The translations under genes and the position numbers were made by a program. A model generated the notes under the pieces. That model searched no databases and was not told where the DNA came from. It was given only the letters and a program-made list of their open reading frames with translations. A DNA stretch of 26,974 nt from DATAEG01 sp051001975 (lineage in GTDB: Bacteria; Actinomycetota; Actinomycetes; Mycobacteriales; Jatrophihabitantaceae), in NCBI GenBank assembly GCA_051001975.1, contig JBPCMU010000118.1, positions 1 to 26,974 on the forward strand, read 5' to 3'. Below are positions 23,908 to 26,974 of this stretch, piece by piece. How positions within the stretch are numbered: the first letter of the stretch is position 1; every line of letters starts with the position of its first letter.

Positions 23908-24700
23908 CGTGGACGCCCCGATCGGAGTGATGGACTCGGGCGTCGGCGGGTTGACCGTTGCCCGGGCCATCAACGACCAACTGCCGCACGAGCAGTTGCG
24001 TTACGTCGGTGACACCGCGCACGCCCCGTACGGTCCGCTGCCCATTGCGCAGGTGCGGCACAACGCGCTCGCGGTGATGGACGAGCTCGTCGCGTCCGGC
24101 GTCAAGATGCTCGTCATCGCCTGCAACAGCGCCAGTGCGGCATGCCTGCGGGACGCTCGGGAGCGCTACGACGTTCCGGTGGTGGAAGTGGTGCTGCCGG
24201 CGGTCCGGCGTGCCATCGCCACCACCAGGTCCGGACGGGTCGGGGTGATCGGCACGCTGGCGACCATCGGCAGCGGCGCCTATGAGGATGCCTTCGCCGC
24301 CGCGCCATCGATCACACTGACCAGCGGAGCCTGCCCGCGCTTCGCGGAGTTCGTCGAGCGTGGGGTGACCAGCGGGCGGCAGATGCTCGGCCTTGCCGAG
24401 GCATACCTCGCACCGTTGACCACCGCCGACATCGACACGCTGATCCTCGGCTGCACCCACTACCCGCTGCTGACCGGGCTGCTGGCCACCGTGCTGGGCC
24501 CGAACGTCTCATTGGTGTCCAGCGCCGAGGAGACCGCACAAGACGTCTACCGGGTGATGGCCCGGCTCGACCTGCTGCGGCCCGACGATGCGCCGCCGCC
24601 GGTGCATTCGTTCACCCCGACCGGGCCCATCGAGCCGTTCGCCCGGTTGAGTCATCGATTCCTCGGCCCGGTGCTGGCACAGGCGGCCACGGCACCGTGA
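23894..24700 (+). CDS. murI: Glutamate racemase
   Basis: 268 residues. It makes D-glutamate for peptidoglycan. Both catalytic cysteines are present: Cys77 in VIACNSASA and Cys187 in ILGCTHYPLL. IGVMDSGVGGLTVAR (Asp14-Ser15) and GDTAHAPYG are family signatures. The ATG at 23894 lies inside the end of the rhomboid gene. A GTG at 23909 is a possible alternative. The next gene overlaps its stop by four bases (GTGA), so rhomboid, murI and the phosphodiesterase form one operon. Confidence 0.96.
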   Translation: MPIADVDAPIGVMDSGVGGLTVARAINDQLPHEQLRYVGDTAHAPYGPLPIAQVRHNALAVMDELVASGVKMLVIACNSASAACLRDARERYDVPVVEVVLPAVRRAIATTRSGRVGVIGTLATIGSGAYEDAFAAAPSITLTSGACPRFAEFVERGVTSGRQMLGLAEAYLAPLTTADIDTLILGCTHYPLLTGLLATVLGPNVSLVSSAEETAQDVYRVMARLDLLRPDDAPPPVHSFTPTGPIEPFARLSHRFLGPVLAQAATAP

Positions 24701-25440
24701 AGCTCACCGTCGTCGGCTGCAGCGGAAGCGGTCCCGGCCCGGACTCGCCGGCATCGTGCTATCTCGTCGAGGCTGACGGGGTCACCGTGATGCTCGATCT
24801 CGGCCAGGGCGCGGCTGGGCCACTACAGCGGTACGTCGATCCGGCCACCTTGCGGGCGATCCTGATCAGCCATCTGCATTCCGATCATTGCCTGGACATG
24901 ACCGCGCTCGGTGTCGTGCTGCAGTACGGACCGACCCGGCCCTCCGCGCCGATTCCGGTGCTGGCACCGGACGGCGCGCTGGCGCGCGTCGCTGCTGCCT
25001 GTGGCCCGGAGACCGACGAGGTGCAGCTCGGCTCGCTGTTCGACTTCCGCGCACCGGTCGACTGTGAGATCGGCCCGATCACGGTGCGGTTCGCCCGGAT
25101 GAACCATCCCGTCGAGACCTACGCGGTGCGCCTGGCGCACGCGGGCCGATCCCTGGTCTTCACCGGCGATACCGGCCCGACCGACGCCCTCGTCGACCTG
25201 GCGCATGGCGCGGACCTACTCCTTGCCGAGGCCGGTTGGGCGGGTGGGCCGGAGGCGGTGCCCGACCTGCACCTGACCGGCGCTGCGGCGGGCGAGCATG
25301 CCTCCCGGGCGGGGGTGGGCCGGTTGCTGTTGACCCACGTCCCGGCCTGGGGTTCGGTCGATGCCGCACTGGCCGATGCGCGGCGGACGTGGACCGGTCC
25401 GCTGGCTGCCGCCGTGGCCGGCCGGGTCGTCGACATCTGA
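24697..25440 (+). CDS. Metallo-beta-lactamase-fold hydrolase (Rv1339-like cyclic nucleotide phosphodiesterase)
   Basis: 247 residues. The zinc motif is SHLHSDHCLD (His59, His61, Asp63, His64), followed by further ligands in ARMNHPVETY and FTGDTGPTD and the C-terminal LTHVPAWG. The overall pattern and the position between murI and rph match M. tuberculosis Rv1339, which has been described as an atypical cAMP-degrading phosphodiesterase. That activity here is inference from synteny and fold. GTG 24697 overlaps the murI stop. The gene ends at a palindromic repeat at 25441-25488. Confidence 0.9.
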   Translation: MKLTVVGCSGSGPGPDSPASCYLVEADGVTVMLDLGQGAAGPLQRYVDPATLRAILISHLHSDHCLDMTALGVVLQYGPTRPSAPIPVLAPDGALARVAAACGPETDEVQLGSLFDFRAPVDCEIGPITVRFARMNHPVETYAVRLAHAGRSLVFTGDTGPTDALVDLAHGADLLLAEAGWAGGPEAVPDLHLTGAAAGEHASRAGVGRLLLTHVPAWGSVDAALADARRTWTGPLAAAVAGRVVDI

Positions 25441-25488
25441 CGCTTTTGGCCGTCCGCCGTCGCATCCGGCCCGGGGCGGCCAAAAGCG
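25441..25488. repeat. 48-base palindromic repeat, left copy (bidirectional terminator)
   Basis: CGCTTTTGGCCG (25441-25452) and CGGCCAAAAGCG (25477-25488) form a perfect 12-base stem. A near-identical copy (44 of 48 bases) lies at 26806-26853. This copy starts directly after the stop of the phosphodiesterase gene and precedes the stop of the convergent anti-sigma-like gene. The A/T tracts within the stem would provide T-runs in both directions. It is well placed to end transcription from both sides. Confidence 0.82.
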
Positions 25489-25501
25489 TGTCGCGGTCGT
25501 G

Positions 25502-26224
25502 TTAGGGCACTGTGCAGGACGAGGTGGGCGCGGAGATCGCCACCGACGCGTGCGGGCCGCTCAGGATCGTCACGGTGATCGGCACTGGGGTGGAGTCCAG
25601 CCAGAAGAGAACTGCCTGCGGGTCGCTCAGCATCGCTGGCGGGACGTTCACGAGGACGATGTGCAGGTCGCCGCGGATGGAACCATCCGTCGGGATCGGG
25701 CCCCCCTTCGGAAACGTGACTGCGATGCCGACCCGGGTCCATTCCGGATACCGCTGATCGGGCCGGCAGGACGACGGCGTCCCGGGGAACAGCGGCACGG
25801 CGATCAACCGGCCGGTGAGGACCTTGACCGTCACCCGCAGGCCGCGCGCGGCGGCAGCCCTGCGGAAGGCGCTCGGATCGGTGAGGTCCGCGACGCGCAG
25901 CGGGACCCGAGGCGCTGTCGTAATGGCCGTGCTGGCCGCGGTCGAGCTGGCCGCGCGCTGGTTGGCTTGCTGGTCCGCGCGTCGGTCCACTGCGCCGGGG
26001 GCCAGACCGACGGTGGCCAGCACCGCAACGCAGGCCGCCGCGGCCGCGATCGACAGGGCCGGACGGGCGCGGCGCCGTCGAGCGCCGGTGCTATCGCTCG
26101 GGAAGTCGTCGGCCGCGCCGCCGATGATGCTGAGCACTCCCGGGTGCGCAGTGGTGAGCTGATCACCGGCAGTTGGGTCCGCGTCGCGCAACGCGCGCAT
26201 GGCTTCGTCGATGGCTGTGTTCAC
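25502..26224 (-). CDS. Membrane-anchored protein paired with an ECF sigma factor (anti-sigma-like)
   Basis: 240 residues. The N-terminus is cytoplasmic (about 1-52). One transmembrane helix follows an Arg-rich stop-transfer segment (ARRRRARPALSIAAAAACVAVLATVGLA, about 48-75). The extracytoplasmic part (76-240) includes a low-complexity Ala/Thr/Ser/Gln linker and a C-terminal domain ending SAPTSSCTVP. I recognise no zinc-binding anti-sigma motif. Cytoplasm-helix-exterior topology and the four-base overlap with the sigma gene (ATGA) are the usual arrangement of a sigma regulator, so an anti-sigma role is inferred. The outer domain family is unknown. Confidence 0.75.
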   Translation of the reverse strand: MNTAIDEAMRALRDADPTAGDQLTTAHPGVLSIIGGAADDFPSDSTGARRRRARPALSIAAAAACVAVLATVGLAPGAVDRRADQQANQRAASSTAASTAITTAPRVPLRVADLTDPSAFRRAAAARGLRVTVKVLTGRLIAVPLFPGTPSSCRPDQRYPEWTRVGIAVTFPKGGPIPTDGSIRGDLHIVLVNVPPAMLSDPQAVLFWLDSTPVPITVTILSGPHASVAISAPTSSCTVP

Positions 26225-26769
26225 GGGTGCACCTCGATGCTGTCAGGGCTGATGGCGGGGAGCGGTGGTGCGGCGGCGAGTGCCACGGCGAACCGCCTTC
26301 TGGCGCGGTGCAGCCGGACCTTTGCCGCTGCGTTGCTGCAGCCGAGCACGGTGGCCATCTTGCCGGGTGGTAGTCGCTCCCACGCCGCCAACCGCAGGAC
26401 TTCCTGGTCGGCAGCGGACAGGGACGCGAGCGTGCCGCGCACCCGCAGCCGGTCGAGAACGGCGTCGGTCGGGTCCGCCGCGGTCGTGGTGGTGTCGGTG
26501 GACAGTCGCTCGACCAAAGCCTCACGACGTTGCCGGCTGCGGTATCCGTTCGCCAGCACCTTGCGGGCGGTAGCCAGCAACCACGGACGCTCGGCCGTCG
26601 TCGGAATGTCGTAGAACCGGCGCCACGCGACCAGGAAGACCTCCGCGACCGCGTCGTCTGCCGCCGCGGGGTCGATCCGCCTGCGGACGTAGCGGGTGAC
26701 CTCGACGAACCGACGCTCGTACAACGCCTCGAAGTCAGCACGTCGCTGTGCGTCGGTCTTCTCGTCCAC
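26221..26769 (-). CDS. ECF-type RNA polymerase sigma factor
   Basis: 182 residues. Region 2 is at about residues 10-75 (FEALYERRFVEVTRYVRRRIDPAAADDAVAEVFLVAWRRF and RPWLLATARKVLANGYRSRQRR). Region 4 is at about 112-165 (LSAADQEVLRLAAWERLPPGKMATVLGCSNAAAKVRLHRARRRF) with its helix-turn-helix. The frame stays open upstream to 26898, but that part crosses the palindromic repeat and lacks homology. I therefore chose the GTG at 26769, just before DEKTDAQRRADFEALY. No ribosome binding site is seen. It is co-transcribed with the membrane-anchored protein and diverges from rph. Confidence 0.88.
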   Translation of the reverse strand: MDEKTDAQRRADFEALYERRFVEVTRYVRRRIDPAAADDAVAEVFLVAWRRFYDIPTTAERPWLLATARKVLANGYRSRQRREALVERLSTDTTTTAADPTDAVLDRLRVRGTLASLSAADQEVLRLAAWERLPPGKMATVLGCSNAAAKVRLHRARRRFAVALAAAPPLPAISPDSIEVHP

Positions 26770-26805
26770 AAGGAGTAAGTGTCCGGCAGCTCCCGATCGG
26801 TTACC

Positions 26806-26853
26806 CGCTTTTGGTCGCCCGCCGTCGCATCCGGCCCTGAGCGGCCAAAAGCG
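26806..26853. repeat. 48-base palindromic repeat, right copy
   Basis: This copy differs from the one at 25441-25488 at four positions. Two of these are in the stem region, one a G-T wobble that preserves pairing. It lies between the divergent starts of the sigma factor (26769) and rph (26897), not after a gene, so a pure terminator role does not explain it. The two copies bracket the sigma/anti-sigma pair. Confidence 0.8.
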
Positions 26854-26896
26854 TGCGGCTCCGGGGTCATCGGAGGCGGCCGATACAGTCGCTGGC

Positions 26897-26974
26897 ATGT
26901 CTCGCCCAGACGGCCGCGCGGCCGATCAACTCCGTCCGGTCACCATCACCCGCAACTGGCAGAAGCACGCCGAG
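26897..26974 (+). CDS. rph: Ribonuclease PH, N-terminal part (runs off the window)
   Basis: The first 26 residues (MSRPDGRAADQLRPVTITRN...) match the N-terminus of the phosphorolytic 3'-5' exoribonuclease that trims tRNA 3' ends, including the R-DGR...LRP-I motif. The gene order murI, phosphodiesterase, rph matches M. tuberculosis Rv1338-Rv1340. A TACAGT box ends seven bases before the ATG, suggesting a leaderless start. The catalytic part lies beyond the window. Confidence 0.93.
   Translation, partial: MSRPDGRAADQLRPVTITRNWQKHAE

Noticed and set aside
26770..26898. Longer N-terminus of the ECF sigma factor starting at 26898
   Set aside because: The extension runs through the 48-base palindromic repeat and overlaps the rph start. 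The conserved region starts just after 26769.
1..26974. CRISPR array, tRNA/rRNA genes, prophage or complete insertion sequence
   Set aside because: No regularly spaced direct repeats, no tRNA cloverleaf, and no transposase or integrase frame were seen on either strand.

Overview
This is high-GC chromosomal DNA from an actinobacterium. Three things point there: strong G/C bias at third codon positions, frequent GTG starts, and a right half whose gene order is that of the Mycobacterium tuberculosis Rv1330c-Rv1340 block (pncB1, clpS, DUF2017, then mec-cysO-cysM-rhomboid-murI-Rv1339-rphA). The genus cannot be fixed from the window. The DUF222/13E12-type gene and the leaderless promoters suit Mycobacteriales or the old Frankiales sensu lato.

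Left accessory part (1-8894). A marR-MFS efflux operon (93-1834) is followed by a truncated DUF222/HNH gene (2046-3236) and about 600 bases of gene-poor, scrambled DNA. Next comes a compact plus-strand cluster (3838-8270) with visibly lower GC than its surroundings: a 91-residue precursor-like peptide ending SSYFFFYYKKG, a TfuA protein, a YcaO cyclodehydratase-like enzyme, an unrecognised 100-residue ORF fitted exactly between its neighbours, and a DrrA/DrrB-type ABC exporter. TfuA plus YcaO is the known pair for backbone thioamide formation. I read this as a biosynthetic and export cluster for a thioamidated ribosomal peptide (RiPP) with an unusual aromatic tail. It is the most interesting object in the window.

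Middle part (8895-20071). A DHA2-type MFS exporter diverges from an ECF sigma factor with a C-terminal SnoaL-like domain, with an inverted repeat between them. Then comes ctaD (cytochrome c oxidase subunit I), whose frame is intact except for one TGA where a conserved Trp codon is expected. A minus-strand run follows: membrane protein, nicotinate phosphoribosyltransferase, zinc alcohol/polyol dehydrogenase and nicotinamidase, which is NAD salvage with a sugar-type dehydrogenase. clpS-DUF2017 diverge from it. An SMP-30 lactonase, an SDR and a glycerophosphodiesterase complete the part.

Right part (20072-26974). A YdjM-type membrane hydrolase and a small membrane protein (minus strand) diverge from mec (JAMM protease). 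After an unusually long gap with a Cys-Cys-containing small ORF and hairpins come cysO (sulfur carrier) and cysM (CysO-dependent cysteine synthase). A strong terminator hairpin separates these from rhomboid-murI-metallo-beta-lactamase fold phosphodiesterase, which overlap one another. A sigma/anti-sigma-like pair on the minus strand is flanked by two near-identical 48-base palindromic repeats, and the window ends in the first codons of rph.

At least seven genes lack a Shine-Dalgarno sequence and carry a TANNNT box 6-7 bases before the start codon, so leaderless transcription appears common here and helps to fix several starts.
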